NCBI RefSeq assembly: GCF_900100495.1
Contig: NZ_FNCT01000001.1
Span: forward strand, 434,001-498,000
Reading direction: 5' to 3'
Length of the DNA: 64,000 bases
Source of the DNA: Pseudomonas benzenivorans
GTDB taxonomy: Bacteria; Pseudomonadota; Gammaproteobacteria; Pseudomonadales; Pseudomonadaceae
Part shown: in pieces, positions 27,572 through 35,960 of the stretch
How the letters are laid out: every line of letters begins with the position of its first letter
Numbering within the stretch: position 1 is the first letter of the stretch
Position numbers and translations under genes: made by a program
Notes under the pieces: generated by a model
The model's input: the letters and a program-made list of their open reading frames with translations, nothing else
The model's database searches: none
What the model was told of the DNA's origin: nothing

Positions 27572-27605
27572 CTCCCCATTCTTAAATTATAAAAGGCTAC
27601 CCATT

Positions 27606-29741
27606 ATGCCTCCCCGCATACCAGCGTCCGCTGATGCCTCCAATGCGAAAGAAAAACTTGGCCTTAGCGAACACCTGGCCTTCCTTTTTGGCAGTGCAGC
27701 GCTGTTAGTAGCTTTGCTGACCCTGTTACGCGTGGCCCTATTACTTTTCAACCGAGAGCTGATTGGAGCTACCGCGTGGACCAGCCTGGCAGAAGCGTTT
27801 TTTAATGGCCTGCGTTTCGACTTGCGCTTAGTGGTCTATATCTGCGCACCACTGACCCTGGCATTGGCATATCGCCCGGCAATGGTCTGCCGGACATGGC
27901 AACGCATTTGGCTGGGGACTTGCGCAGCGGTAGCTATCCTGCTCGGCATGATTGAACTGAACTTCTATCGAGAGTTTCATCAGCGTCTCAACGCATTGGT
28001 CTTTCAATATTTGCAAGAAGACCCGGCAACTGTGCTGAGCATGCTCTGGTATGGCTTTCCAGTGCTGCGCCTACTGGGTGCCTGGCTGGCGTTGAGCGCT
28101 CTCTTTTTCGTACTGCTGGGTTGGCTGGATATACGCACTCGTGGCAAGGGCCGCTCAACCGTCGAGTCGCGCCGAACAATGAATAAGCTCGGTCATGGTA
28201 TGGCGCTGCTGCTTTGTCTGGCTATATCGGTCGTTGTGGCGCGAGGTACTTTGCGGCAAGGGCCGCCACTACGCTGGGGGGATGCATTTACCACAGACTC
28301 AATGTTTGCCAACCACCTAGGCCTCAATGGCACCTTGAGCCTTTATGCCGCGGCCAAGAACCACTACTCAGGTGATCGCGCCGACAAGGTTTGGAAGAGC
28401 CGCATGCCCGCAGATCAAGCGACGACCCTGACACGCGATCTCTTATTCACCGAACACGACCGCCTAGCAGACCAGAACACAGCAGCGATCCGCCGCGATT
28501 TCCAGCCCCCACAAGACAGGCGCCTGCCGATCCGCAATGTCGTAGTGATTCTGATGGAGAGTTTTGCTGGGCACTTTGTTGGCGCGCTCGGCAGCGAAGC
28601 TGGCATCACACCGAACTTCGACCGACTGGCTCAGGAGGGTGTGCTGTTTCGCCGCTTCTTCGCTAATGGCACCCATACCCATCAAGGCATGTTTGCCAGC
28701 ATGGCCTGTTTCCCAAATTTACCCGGTTTCGAGTACTTGATGCAGACTCCGGAAGGAGGCCACCAATTCTCCGGTCTGGCTCAGTTGCTTAGCACTCGCG
28801 ACTTCGACGATCTGTATGTCTACAACGGCGATTTTGCCTGGGATAACCAACGTGGCTTTTTCAGCAACCAGGGCATGACACGGTTTATCGGTCGTAATGA
28901 CTTTGTTGACCCCGTGGTATCTGACCCGACATGGGGAGTGGCTGACCAGGATATGTTTGATCGCGCTGCAGAAGAACTGTTCAAGCAAGACCCGAAGAAA
29001 CCCTTCTATGCACTCCTGCAAACGCTTTCAAACCATACGCCTTACGCGCTTCCAGGTGTGTTGCCTGTTGAGCCCGTGACAGGGCAAGGTTCGCTTGATC
29101 AGCACCTGACAGCTATGCGTTATTCTGACTGGGCTCTGGGACGATTTTTTGAAAAGGCTCGTAAAGCGCCTTATTTCAAAGACACCCTATTCGTGGTCGT
29201 GGGTGACCATGGCTTTGGTGCTCAAGAGCAGTTAACCGAGATGGATCTGTACCGATTTCATGTCCCCATGCTGTTGATCGCGCCGGGAGTCCAAGACGCC
29301 TTTGGTAAGACCCAAGATGTCGTCGGCAGTCAGGTTGATATCGTTCCCACCATCATGGGCCGGCTTGGTGAGTCTGTGCGCCACCAGTGCTGGGGGCGCG
29401 ACTTGTTGAGCTTGCCAGATGGCGACAGTGGCTTTGCCATTGTGAAACCCTCGGGCAGTGACCAGACAGTAGCCATGATCAGTGGCGAACGTATGCTGGT
29501 ATTGCCTAAGGACATGCCTCCACGCAGCTATCAATACACTTTGGGCCCGCATCCACAAGGTGCCCTGACGACTGCTACAGAGCTGGATGACCGTTTGGGT
29601 AAGCAACTACAGGCCTACCTGCAGACCGCAACCAATAGCCTACTCAGTAATACCACAGGGGTTGAGGATAGTATTTCGAATAAACCTGAGACATCTATAA
29701 GCGCTCTGTCCGTGGTCGAAAAGAATGCGCAAAAAAATTGA
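27606..29741 (+). CDS. LTA synthase family/sulfatase-fold membrane transferase (second copy)
   Basis: A 711-residue protein, 34 bp after dgkA. Five membrane spans cover about residues 25-215. The sulfatase-fold domain (about 310-600) shows VVVILMESFAGHFVGALG, the nucleophile threonine in NGTHTHQG, LSNHTPYALPG and VVGDHGFG. It is a distant paralogue of the gene at 21679-23637. A polar C-terminal tail of about 45 residues is unusual. It probably transfers a phospholipid-derived head group to a periplasmic acceptor, generating diacylglycerol for DgkA. Which group is transferred cannot be told. Confidence 0.88.
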   Translation: MPPRIPASADASNAKEKLGLSEHLAFLFGSAALLVALLTLLRVALLLFNRELIGATAWTSLAEAFFNGLRFDLRLVVYICAPLTLALAYRPAMVCRTWQRIWLGTCAAVAILLGMIELNFYREFHQRLNALVFQYLQEDPATVLSMLWYGFPVLRLLGAWLALSALFFVLLGWLDIRTRGKGRSTVESRRTMNKLGHGMALLLCLAISVVVARGTLRQGPPLRWGDAFTTDSMFANHLGLNGTLSLYAAAKNHYSGDRADKVWKSRMPADQATTLTRDLLFTEHDRLADQNTAAIRRDFQPPQDRRLPIRNVVVILMESFAGHFVGALGSEAGITPNFDRLAQEGVLFRRFFANGTHTHQGMFASMACFPNLPGFEYLMQTPEGGHQFSGLAQLLSTRDFDDLYVYNGDFAWDNQRGFFSNQGMTRFIGRNDFVDPVVSDPTWGVADQDMFDRAAEELFKQDPKKPFYALLQTLSNHTPYALPGVLPVEPVTGQGSLDQHLTAMRYSDWALGRFFEKARKAPYFKDTLFVVVGDHGFGAQEQLTEMDLYRFHVPMLLIAPGVQDAFGKTQDVVGSQVDIVPTIMGRLGESVRHQCWGRDLLSLPDGDSGFAIVKPSGSDQTVAMISGERMLVLPKDMPPRSYQYTLGPHPQGALTTATELDDRLGKQLQAYLQTATNSLLSNTTGVEDSISNKPETSISALSVVEKNAQKN

Positions 29742-29797
29742 CTTTCAATTTTAAAGAACTCTCAGCCAAACTTTTCAGTATTGTTTCACCCTCCTAA

Positions 29798-30395
29798 ATG
29801 GGAACTCTCTTGAATCAAAGATCGATTAGACGGATAGCTGCTAGCGCACTGGTCCTGATAATTTTTGCACTGTGTAATACCGCAGGTTCGAATCCATCCA
29901 GGGTATTTGGCTGGATTGAGGAGGGGCTGCTGCTTCCTGAAAAAGTCTCGGTGAAAATCAAGCTGGATACCGGCGCACTGACATCGTCTATGGATGCCAA
30001 AGATTTGGAGCGTTTCGAAAGGAATGGCGAGAAATGGGTGCGTTTCAAAGTTGAAGTGAAAGACAGTGACACAGGCAGAGCAGCCAGCATCCCTTTCGAG
30101 CGAAGGGTCGAGCGTAACGTCAAAGTCCGTGGTGCTGGCGGCGCTGAGCACCGCCCCGTGGTAGTGATGAAGATGTGCATTGGCAACCAGCTTTTACAAC
30201 GAACAATTCTCCCTGAAGAACCGGGAAAAAATGCTCTATCCGGTTTTGATCGGCCGTCGAACACTAGAGCACCTAGGAGCGGTGGATGTATCACGCACCT
30301 TCACTCAGGAGCCCAAGTGCGAGAAAGCCGACCCGGCGCAGAGCGGGTATAGAGTTTCCAGGCTCCGATCAACAGAGCCAGCCAGAGCAAGATGA
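29798..30395 (+). pseudogene. Retropepsin-like zinc-protease domain protein (PF05618 type), frameshifted
   Basis: The first frame has an N-terminal signal segment (about 12-30) and the retropepsin-like motif KIKLDTGALTSSM near residue 55, then VKMKMC-type strands to IGNQLL. The +2 frame continues the fold with FYNEQFSLKNREKMLYPVLI and LEHLGAVDVSRTF. Removing one T from the TTTT run at about 30191-30194 would give NQLYNEQF, the usual family sequence. So a single-base insertion (or sequencing error) breaks a gene of about 180 codons. The restored frame ends at 30395 and overlaps the minus-strand DUF1232 gene. Confidence 0.75.
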
Positions 30396-30729
30396 CCACC
30401 AGCGCAGCGCCCCGGCTCACTGGGCGGTGTTGCTGTGTGCTTTCCCATTCAAGGGCCTGCTGGCGGCATTCGTCCAGTACGTGATCGGGCATCAGCTTGA
30501 TTACTAGCCAGATGGCCAAAGGTAGCAAGATCACATCGTCCAGGTAGCCAAGGACCGGAATGAAGTCTGGAATCAGATCGATTGGGCTTAGGGCATAAGC
30601 GATTACGATCATCGCTATAACCTTCGGCAACCATGGCGTTTGCGGATGCCGGCAACTAAACCACAGCATCATAACTTGCTGTTTCAGGGCCTTGGCCCAG
30701 CCGCGAACTCGTTGCAATACGTTACTCAC
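30301..30729 (-). CDS. YkvA-type DUF1232 membrane protein
   Basis: A 142-residue protein from GTG at 30729. The DUF1232 core is clear: PWLPKVIAMIVIAYALSPIDLIPDFIP, then VLGYLDDVILLPLAIWLVIKLMP, followed by a third hydrophobic segment (VVILLWLALLIGAW). Members are small inner-membrane proteins of unknown role. It starts four bases after the stop of the MFS stub and its 3' end runs antisense into the frameshifted zinc-protease gene, suggesting that the two genes were brought together by rearrangement. Confidence 0.85.
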   Translation of the reverse strand: MSNVLQRVRGWAKALKQQVMMLWFSCRHPQTPWLPKVIAMIVIAYALSPIDLIPDFIPVLGYLDDVILLPLAIWLVIKLMPDHVLDECRQQALEWESTQQHRPVSRGAALVVILLWLALLIGAWKLYTRSAPGRLSRTWAPE

Positions 30730-30732
30730 TTT

Positions 30733-30969
30733 CTAGAATCCGTAGCCAACCAGCGCCAATAGCTTGCGGTGGCCGAGTTTGTCGGCGACGTAGCCGGAGG
30801 CCATCTTGGTGTAGCTGGCCAATGCATCAGCAATACCTTCGATGGTGCCAAGTGCCGCCGCCGGAATGCCCAGTACAGCGAGGAAGCTGGGCAAGATCAC
30901 TGTGGTAGTTTCATAGCAGAAATCACCAAGGGTGCTGGTTAGCCCCGCACCAACGACCGTGCGGTTCAT
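30733..30969 (-). pseudogene. N-terminal fragment of an MFS transporter
   Basis: Seventy-eight residues from ATG at 30969 cover the first two to three transmembrane helices of a major facilitator protein: FCYETTTVILPSFLAVLG, then the loop motif YVADKLGHRKLLALVGYGF, followed by a stop. Full members have about 400 residues. The remainder is absent and DUF1232 coding sequence begins at once. It is a truncated remnant. Confidence 0.75.
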
Positions 30970-31175
30970 CCAACCATTTGTCTGAGATGGTTCTGCCTGG
31001 CCGACGCCCCTGTAGGCAGCGTGAATCGGGCGCTCAGCAAGGGATTTTATAATCGCTCTATAATTAAACTATAAAGATCTATAAAGCTCATTCTAGAGCG
31101 GCTCAACTGCCTGTATGTGTTGAGAGAGCCCGATTACACTTCATGTTGCGCCATCGTCCCTGGGGTGTGCCGATA

Positions 31176-32147
31176 TTAATGAGAAGCTGAAAGTTGACCC
31201 AAAGGGCCAGCATGAAGCTCAAGGACAGGTTTAGCTGCAAGGCCGCCAAAGGATATGGCGGGGTCGATGTAGCGCATGGCAGACTTGATGTCTTTCCAGC
31301 CTACATAGGTCATCAAGGCCTTGAGATCCCAGCCATTTGCCGTGGCCCAAGAGGCGAAGCCACGGCGCAGCGAATGGCTGGTGTACAGCTCGGCCGATAT
31401 ACCGGCGCGCTGTAGGATCTGGCGCAACAAGCTGATCAGGCTGCCGGGATGCAAGGCCTCGTCGCTCAGGTGCCCCCAGCGATCCAGGCGACAGAACACT
31501 GCACCACGGGCAATGCCGGCGGCACTGATCCAGTCGAGATAAGCCTGCACCGGGCAGAGGCACTTCAAGGCTGGTACGTAATGAGTCGTGCCGAGGTTGT
31601 CCCTGTCACCCTTACTTTGTGGCAGGAACAGGCTCATGCCCGCACCGGCTTCGGCCTGGATATGTTCGACCTGCAGCCGACAGAGTTCGTCACTACGAAA
31701 ACCCCGCCAGAAGCCGATCAGCAGCAACGCCGCATCGCGCCGGCTGCGAAGCAGGCTTGCCAAATTGCCGGACTGCTGAGCCTGTTCGGCTTCCCGACTC
31801 AGCCATTGAATTGCTTGCTCCAAGTGCTGCAACTGCAACGGCGCAGCCTGCTTCGTTTGCGCCGGATGCAATGTGCGGATGCCTTTGAGCACCTGACGCA
31901 CTGTGGGTGTCTTGGTCGGATCAGGAAAACCTTGGGTGATATGCCATTGAGCCAGGGCGGCCAGGCGCTGTTTGAGCGTGCTGAGGCTCAGCGTGTCGGC
32001 GTATTCCACCAGGTAGCGCACGATGTTGTCGCTGGTGGCGGGCAGGAAGCCGCCCCACGTCACTTCGAAGTGCTCGATGGCCGATTGGTAGCTGCGGCGG
32101 GTGTTTTCCCGCGTACCAGCTTGTAGATAGCGCCCGACGTCTTTCAT
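31176..32147 (-). CDS. tnpS: TnpS-like tyrosine recombinase (cointegrate resolution)
   Basis: A 323-residue tyrosine recombinase. It has a SAM-like N-terminal core-binding domain (about 1-105, TRENTRRSYQSAIEHF) and a catalytic domain with R in FWRGFRSDELCRL, H-x-x-R in SHSLRRGFASW, and the tyrosine in KSAMRYIDP. The length equals that recalled for TnpS of Tn4651, and the divergent partner at 32328 has the TnpT length. In Tn4651, TnpS acts with TnpT at the rst site between them to resolve cointegrates. The gene appears intact. An ordinary phage or integron integrase is less likely because of the partner. Confidence 0.83.
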   Translation of the reverse strand: MKDVGRYLQAGTRENTRRSYQSAIEHFEVTWGGFLPATSDNIVRYLVEYADTLSLSTLKQRLAALAQWHITQGFPDPTKTPTVRQVLKGIRTLHPAQTKQAAPLQLQHLEQAIQWLSREAEQAQQSGNLASLLRSRRDAALLLIGFWRGFRSDELCRLQVEHIQAEAGAGMSLFLPQSKGDRDNLGTTHYVPALKCLCPVQAYLDWISAAGIARGAVFCRLDRWGHLSDEALHPGSLISLLRQILQRAGISAELYTSHSLRRGFASWATANGWDLKALMTYVGWKDIKSAMRYIDPAISFGGLAAKPVLELHAGPLGQLSASH

Positions 32148-32327
32148 CGCCCGAGGTTGCCCTTTGTGTACTGGAAAACGGCTGCCAAACGACCGTTTTT
32201 GCCTTTCGTATTGAATAACACTCCATTATTTTATCTGATTTATTTGCTTTTAACTGGCTTTACATCAATCAAATTTAGTATGTAAATACATACTATGTAA
32301 TCTACTACGAAATCGTAGGAGCAGACC
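32148..32327. promoter_or_regulatory. rst resolution site and divergent tnpS/tnpT promoters
   Basis: This 180-bp gap holds three dyads. AAAACGG-N11-CCGTTTT (32175-32199) is the best candidate for the recombination core. TAGTATGTAAATACATACTA (32276-32295) has perfect 9-nt arms around AA. CTACGA-AA-TCGTAG (32305-32318) ends 9 bp before the tnpT start. The last two fit operators bound by TnpT (KfrA-like N-terminus), which would give autoregulation. Assignment rests on Tn4651 organisation. Confidence 0.65.
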
Positions 32328-33326
32328 ATGGCCCGCGGCGGCATCAACAAGGCACTGGTTCAGAAGGCGCGACAGGCGATCCTGGCGCGGGGCGAGAACC
32401 CAAGCATCGACGCGGTACGGGTCGAACTTGGCAATACCGGCTCGAAAACCACCATTCACCGCTACCTGAAAGAACTCGAAGACGCCGAGCGCGGCCGAAA
32501 TACCGCCGCGATACCGCTCAGCGAACAGTTGGCCAACCTGGTCGGCCAACTGGCAGATCAGCTAGAGGAGGATGCGCAGGCCACCGTGGCCCAGGAGCGC
32601 GAACAACTACAACGCGAACGGCTCGATTACCAGAACCAAGCTCGGCTGGCCGAAAGCCGAATCCAGCAGTTGGAAAGTCAGAGCAGCGGGCTCACGGAAC
32701 AGCTTCAGGCTGTTCAGCAAGCGCTACAGCAGGAACAGCAGCAACGCCAACAGACCGAGGTTGAGAATGCCCGCTTGGCGCAGGCTAACGGCGATCAGGA
32801 GGTGCGCCTGCAGGATCGCGACAGCCAAATTCGCTCGCTGGAGGAAAAGCATCAACATGCCCGTGATGCTTTGGAGCACTATCGTCAGGCCAGCAAGGAG
32901 CAGCGCGAGCAGGAACAGCGTCGACACGAGTCGCAGGTGCAACAACTGCAACTGGAACTGCGGCAACTGCAGCAGACCTTGATAATCAAGCAGGACGAAC
33001 TGACGCAGCTGAACCGCGACAATGCACGCTTGCTCACCGAGGCGCGGCAGTTACAAAAAGAGCAACATGCGCAGCAACAGCTACTGGCGCAGAAAAATCA
33101 GGCCATGGAGGCCTTGCAGAGCGTACTGGCCGGTTCCGAACGCTCGAATGAAGCCCTTGAACAGCGTTGTCGCACGCTGCAGGAGGAGGTGTCCCGGCTG
33201 GGCGAAGCCTCCGCGACTCTGGCGCAACAAGCGCAGGGCCTGCAGGAGCGCTTGGTCGAAGCCAATACACAGTTGAAGCTACTCAGGGCACCACTTGCGA
33301 ACAGCGATGGCGCACCGAGCACATGA
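32328..33326 (+). CDS. tnpT: TnpT-like auxiliary resolution protein (KfrA_N domain plus coiled coil)
   Basis: A 332-residue protein, the length I recall for TnpT of Tn4651. An N-terminal KfrA-type DNA-binding domain (about 5-60, ARGENPSIDAVRVELGNTGSKTTIHRYLKEL) is followed by a very long coiled coil rich in Q, E, L and R (about 70-320). It binds the rst region and assists TnpS-mediated recombination. It is divergent from tnpS. Alternatives are a plasmid KfrA-type protein or nucleoid protein, but the divergent recombinase favours TnpT. No lesion is visible. Confidence 0.82.
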   Translation: MARGGINKALVQKARQAILARGENPSIDAVRVELGNTGSKTTIHRYLKELEDAERGRNTAAIPLSEQLANLVGQLADQLEEDAQATVAQEREQLQRERLDYQNQARLAESRIQQLESQSSGLTEQLQAVQQALQQEQQQRQQTEVENARLAQANGDQEVRLQDRDSQIRSLEEKHQHARDALEHYRQASKEQREQEQRRHESQVQQLQLELRQLQQTLIIKQDELTQLNRDNARLLTEARQLQKEQHAQQQLLAQKNQAMEALQSVLAGSERSNEALEQRCRTLQEEVSRLGEASATLAQQAQGLQERLVEANTQLKLLRAPLANSDGAPST

Positions 33327-33365
33327 ACCGGCACACATGAGTCCATGTGCTGAGTGGAGGTGAAG

Positions 33366-34010
33366 ATGACACTAATTGAGACTGCCAATGAGGGGGCCGC
33401 GGAACCTGTCCGTTTGACTACACCGCTAGGCCAGGCCATTGGTAATCTGTTCGCCCGGGCCTTGCCGCTACTGGATGGCAACCCTCCAGGCTCGCTCAAG
33501 GTCTTCGTCTTCGGCGGCTGCGCGGTGCACCTGCTCACCCATGCGCGTGGTAGTGCGGACATCGATGCGGAGATCGAGGCGGCCCGCGTGCTGCGTAAGG
33601 ACGAGATCATGGCCGTCTACACACCGCCAGAGGGTTATGAGGACAGCGACGGCCGCGACTTGCAGGTTTACCTGGATCAGAACTACACCAATGCCCTCGG
33701 GCCACTGCACGAGGACTACCGCGAGCGCGCCATCCCCATGGAGGGTTTCGAGGGTGAGCAGCCGCTGCACATCTTCGTTGCCGCCGGCGTGGATCTAGCA
33801 ATATCCAAACTCGGCCGCTTTACGGAAAACGATCAATCTGATATCGAACAGCTCATCGAGTGCGGCCGTGTCGATGTCGGCCAGTTTGTTACACTGGCAA
33901 CAGAGGCAATCGATTATGCCGTGGGCAACCGAAGTGCAATGCAAGGCTGCCTAAAATTGGTCACAGCGAAGTACCTGGAGGATAGGCGAGATGCCACGCC
34001 TGGATCGTAA
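33366..34010 (+). CDS. DUF6036-type minimal nucleotidyltransferase (possible toxin)
   Basis: A 214-residue protein from ATG at 33366, with GGAGG at 33356-33360. The nucleotidyltransferase signature reads [23 protein letters not shown]: a GG strand, then S-x-D-I-D as metal ligands near residue 65, with a later acidic strand in [20 protein letters not shown]. It resembles minimal nucleotidyltransferases such as AbiEii/MenA-type toxins and the DUF6036 group. The next gene overlaps it by 20 nt, suggesting a two-gene unit. It sits beside tnpT inside the transposon end. The toxin role is inference. Confidence 0.7.
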   Translation: MTLIETANEGAAEPVRLTTPLGQAIGNLFARALPLLDGNPPGSLKVFVFGGCAVHLLTHARGSADIDAEIEAARVLRKDEIMAVYTPPEGYEDSDGRDLQVYLDQNYTNALGPLHEDYRERAIPMEGFEGEQPLHIFVAAGVDLAISKLGRFTENDQSDIEQLIECGRVDVGQFVTLATEAIDYAVGNRSAMQGCLKLVTAKYLEDRRDATPGS

Positions 34011-34470
34011 ACAAAGCTTTGGCGCGCTCCTGGAGACTGTCACCCAGCAGCGCCTTAGCCAAGTTGCGTCCGATGCTCTTGTGGAGCTCGCCAAGCAGTT
34101 GTGGTACGAAGAGCGCGACCTCGTGCCGGTCCTGCAGCGTGAAGTGGCGGGCAAGCTGCGCAAGCCTGAACAGAAGCTGCGAGCCCTCTATCTGGTCGAC
34201 CTGCTGCGTCGCTTTCCCTGTGTATCAACGGAAAAAGCCGCGCGCCTAAAAGGCTTTGTCAGCAGTTGGTCGAACCTGAAACCGGCTGAACGCTCGCCGC
34301 GGGCGACCCAGTTGGTCTCTCGCTACAAGCTCGACAAGCTGGCCTATGAGTGGGGGCTGGAGGAAGACGTCAGCAAGCAGATGCAGGATGTTCTGGCTTT
34401 CCAAACTCGCCATTACGCTGCCTCTCAGGGCGTGAAGACGGGCTATTCAGAGACAGCGCCCGTCGGTTAG
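33991..34470 (+). CDS. Uncharacterised 159-residue protein coupled to the nucleotidyltransferase
   Basis: ATG at 33991 follows GGAGGATAGG and overlaps the upstream gene by 20 nt, so translation is coupled. The protein is soluble, alpha-helical and basic, with [47 protein letters not shown] and [23 protein letters not shown] do not recognise a domain. Position suggests it is the partner (antitoxin, adaptor or co-toxin) of the nucleotidyltransferase. Other links, such as a transposon accessory factor, remain possible. Confidence 0.65.
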   Translation: MPRLDRKQSFGALLETVTQQRLSQVASDALVELAKQLWYEERDLVPVLQREVAGKLRKPEQKLRALYLVDLLRRFPCVSTEKAARLKGFVSSWSNLKPAERSPRATQLVSRYKLDKLAYEWGLEEDVSKQMQDVLAFQTRHYAASQGVKTGYSETAPVG

Positions 34471-34498
34471 CAGCAGGGCACGGCAAAATGGACTCGGA

Positions 34499-34666
34499 AT
34501 GACCAACTCAACAAATGACGACCGACGATTCGCTGATCTAACGCGCGAGGCATTAGCTGACGTGAGCGCGGGTTTGGTGATTGATCACGAATTGGTCGAG
34601 ATTTGGGCCCAGAGCCTTGATACCGATACCTCAGTGTCTTTACCTACTCCAGATCGGCCTACTTAA
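34499..34666 (+). CDS. Orphan antitoxin-like ORF (RelB/CopG-associated type)
   Basis: A 55-residue ORF (MTNSTNDDRRFADLTREALADVS...). The segment REALADVSAGLVIDHELVEIWAQSL is the pattern seen at the C-terminus of many short antitoxins paired with RelE/ParE-type toxins. No toxin gene follows; the next 214 bp carry transposon-end repeats instead. It is likely an orphan remnant of a toxin-antitoxin pair captured by the transposon. Confidence 0.55.
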   Translation: MTNSTNDDRRFADLTREALADVSAGLVIDHELVEIWAQSLDTDTSVSLPTPDRPT

Positions 34667-34687
34667 TTCGCACCAGGCTGAACTCAT

Positions 34688-34719
34688 CCTCATTTTTGCC
34701 TTATCTAGGCTTGCCCTGT
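34688..34719 (+). repeat. Tn4651-type terminal repeat-like sequence, copy 1 (degenerate)
   Basis: TCCTCATTTTTGCCTTATCT followed by AGGCTTGCCC. It matches the outer end at 35533-35564 at roughly 80-85% of positions and has the same orientation. Confidence 0.6.
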
Positions 34720-34780
34720 GCGCGTGGAGCAACCGCATAAATATTTAAATAAGATAGAAACGAAGTGAGTGAATATTCAT

Positions 34781-34799
34781 CTTATCTCGGCATGCCCCC
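34781..34799 (+). repeat. Tn4651-type terminal repeat-like sequence, copy 2 (short)
   Basis: CTTATCTCGGCATGCCCCC matches the outermost 19 bases of the end at 35533-35564 with one change (C for A in GACCCC). The inner half of the repeat is different. Same orientation as the other copies. Confidence 0.55.
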
Positions 34800-34880
34800 T
34801 ATACCTGTACGAGGCCGCTCTTCGTTTGTTCAGTGTCAGAATCGTTGCTAGGTTTCTGACATATTTCAATAAAATTAGCC

Positions 34881-35495
34881 ATGACCATGAAATCCCTTCC
34901 CGAGACCATCGTCGAACACTGCAGGCTTCTCCCTGAAGGAGGCATTCTTGCACCAAACGAATTCCTTCATTTGGCTAGCCGCGCAGCGGTGGACCAAGCA
35001 TTCTCTCGATTAGCCAAAGGAGGGGAGTTGATGCGAATCTCACGTGGCCTCTATGTGGCGCCGGTCACTGGGCGCTTCGGCAAACGTGCGCCGGCGACGG
35101 AGAAGGTCATTAGTGCGATAGCTTCGAAAAGCCATCAGGTAATCGCTTTAAGCGGTGCCCGCGCAGCGAACCTTCTAGGGCTAACGCAATAGGTGTCGAT
35201 TAGGGAAGTATTTGTTACCGGCGGACGGCCGAGAACCCTGCAGTTAGGCAAGGCTCAGGTAATAATCGAGCATGCGCCGCAGTGGCAAATCGCTCTCGGA
35301 GCGACCATTGCTGGCGACGCTGTACGTGCGCTTGCCTGGCTGGGGAAACCTCACGCCCAAGAGGCAGTCGCCAAGCTGCGCACGTGCCTGTCGAGTAACG
35401 ATTGGCAGATTTTGATATCGCATAGATCAAACCTTCCTCAATGGATGGCTGAAGCGATTGGGCGCGAAGCAGTCTTTGCTGAGCAGGGCTTCTAA
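34881..35495 (+). pseudogene. AbiEi-like (DUF6088) antitoxin gene with in-frame stop
   Basis: ATG at 34881 (or 34887) reads MKSLPETIVEHCRLLPEGG, then a winged-helix region (HLASRAAVDQAFSRLAKGGELMRISRGLYV) and SGARAANLLGLTQ, ending in TAG at 35190-35192. The same frame continues immediately with VSIREVFVTGGRPRTLQLG and runs to 35495, about 204 codons in all, the normal DUF6088 layout. A single C-to-T change (CAG to TAG) explains it. In type IV toxin-antitoxin systems such proteins accompany AbiEii-type nucleotidyltransferases; the nucleotidyltransferase at 33366 is a possible former partner. Confidence 0.78.
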
Positions 35496-35522
35496 TCTAC
35501 TCGTTTAAATACAATAGCTTAG

Positions 35523-35699
<177 letters not shown>

Positions 35700-35773
35700 C
35701 GGCCGCATCCCGGCCTTGCCATGGTGTGCTGTCGCGCAATAATCCATTGCTCAAGCAGCTGCGGCTGAGCTGT

Positions 35774-35847
35774 GTAGGGTGCGCGGGGCCGCCTAGGTCG
35801 TGCGCACCGCTGGCAAGCGGGTGTCTGGTGCGCGCGGCGCACCCTAC
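35774..35847. repeat. Imperfect palindromic intergenic repeat
   Basis: Perfect 11-nt arms GTAGGGTGCGC (35774-35784) and GCGCACCCTAC (35837-35847) flank a GC-rich centre. Such GTAGGGTGCG palindromes are common dispersed intergenic repeats in Pseudomonas. It lies between the VOC fragment and the TIGR02270 gene; the remainder of 35700-35960 holds nothing else recognised. Confidence 0.6.
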
Positions 35848-35960
35848 GAGCCGGTGTCATCGAGACAGTAATTCTGAGACAGCGCACTAGCGCGCAGGAG
35901 TACGCCGCTAGGAGCCTGTCGGCCTTGACCGTACTGAATCCACTCGCTTGGCGCTGTGCC

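Noticed and set aside
31024..31135. AATCGGGC/GCCCGATT dyad with 96-bp spacing as a possible small mobile element end
   Set aside because: Only 8-bp arms, no duplication and no coding content; a chance match is plausible.
31449..32126. A 225-codon plus-strand frame inside tnpS
   Set aside because: Antisense to the catalytic domain of the recombinase; no motif.
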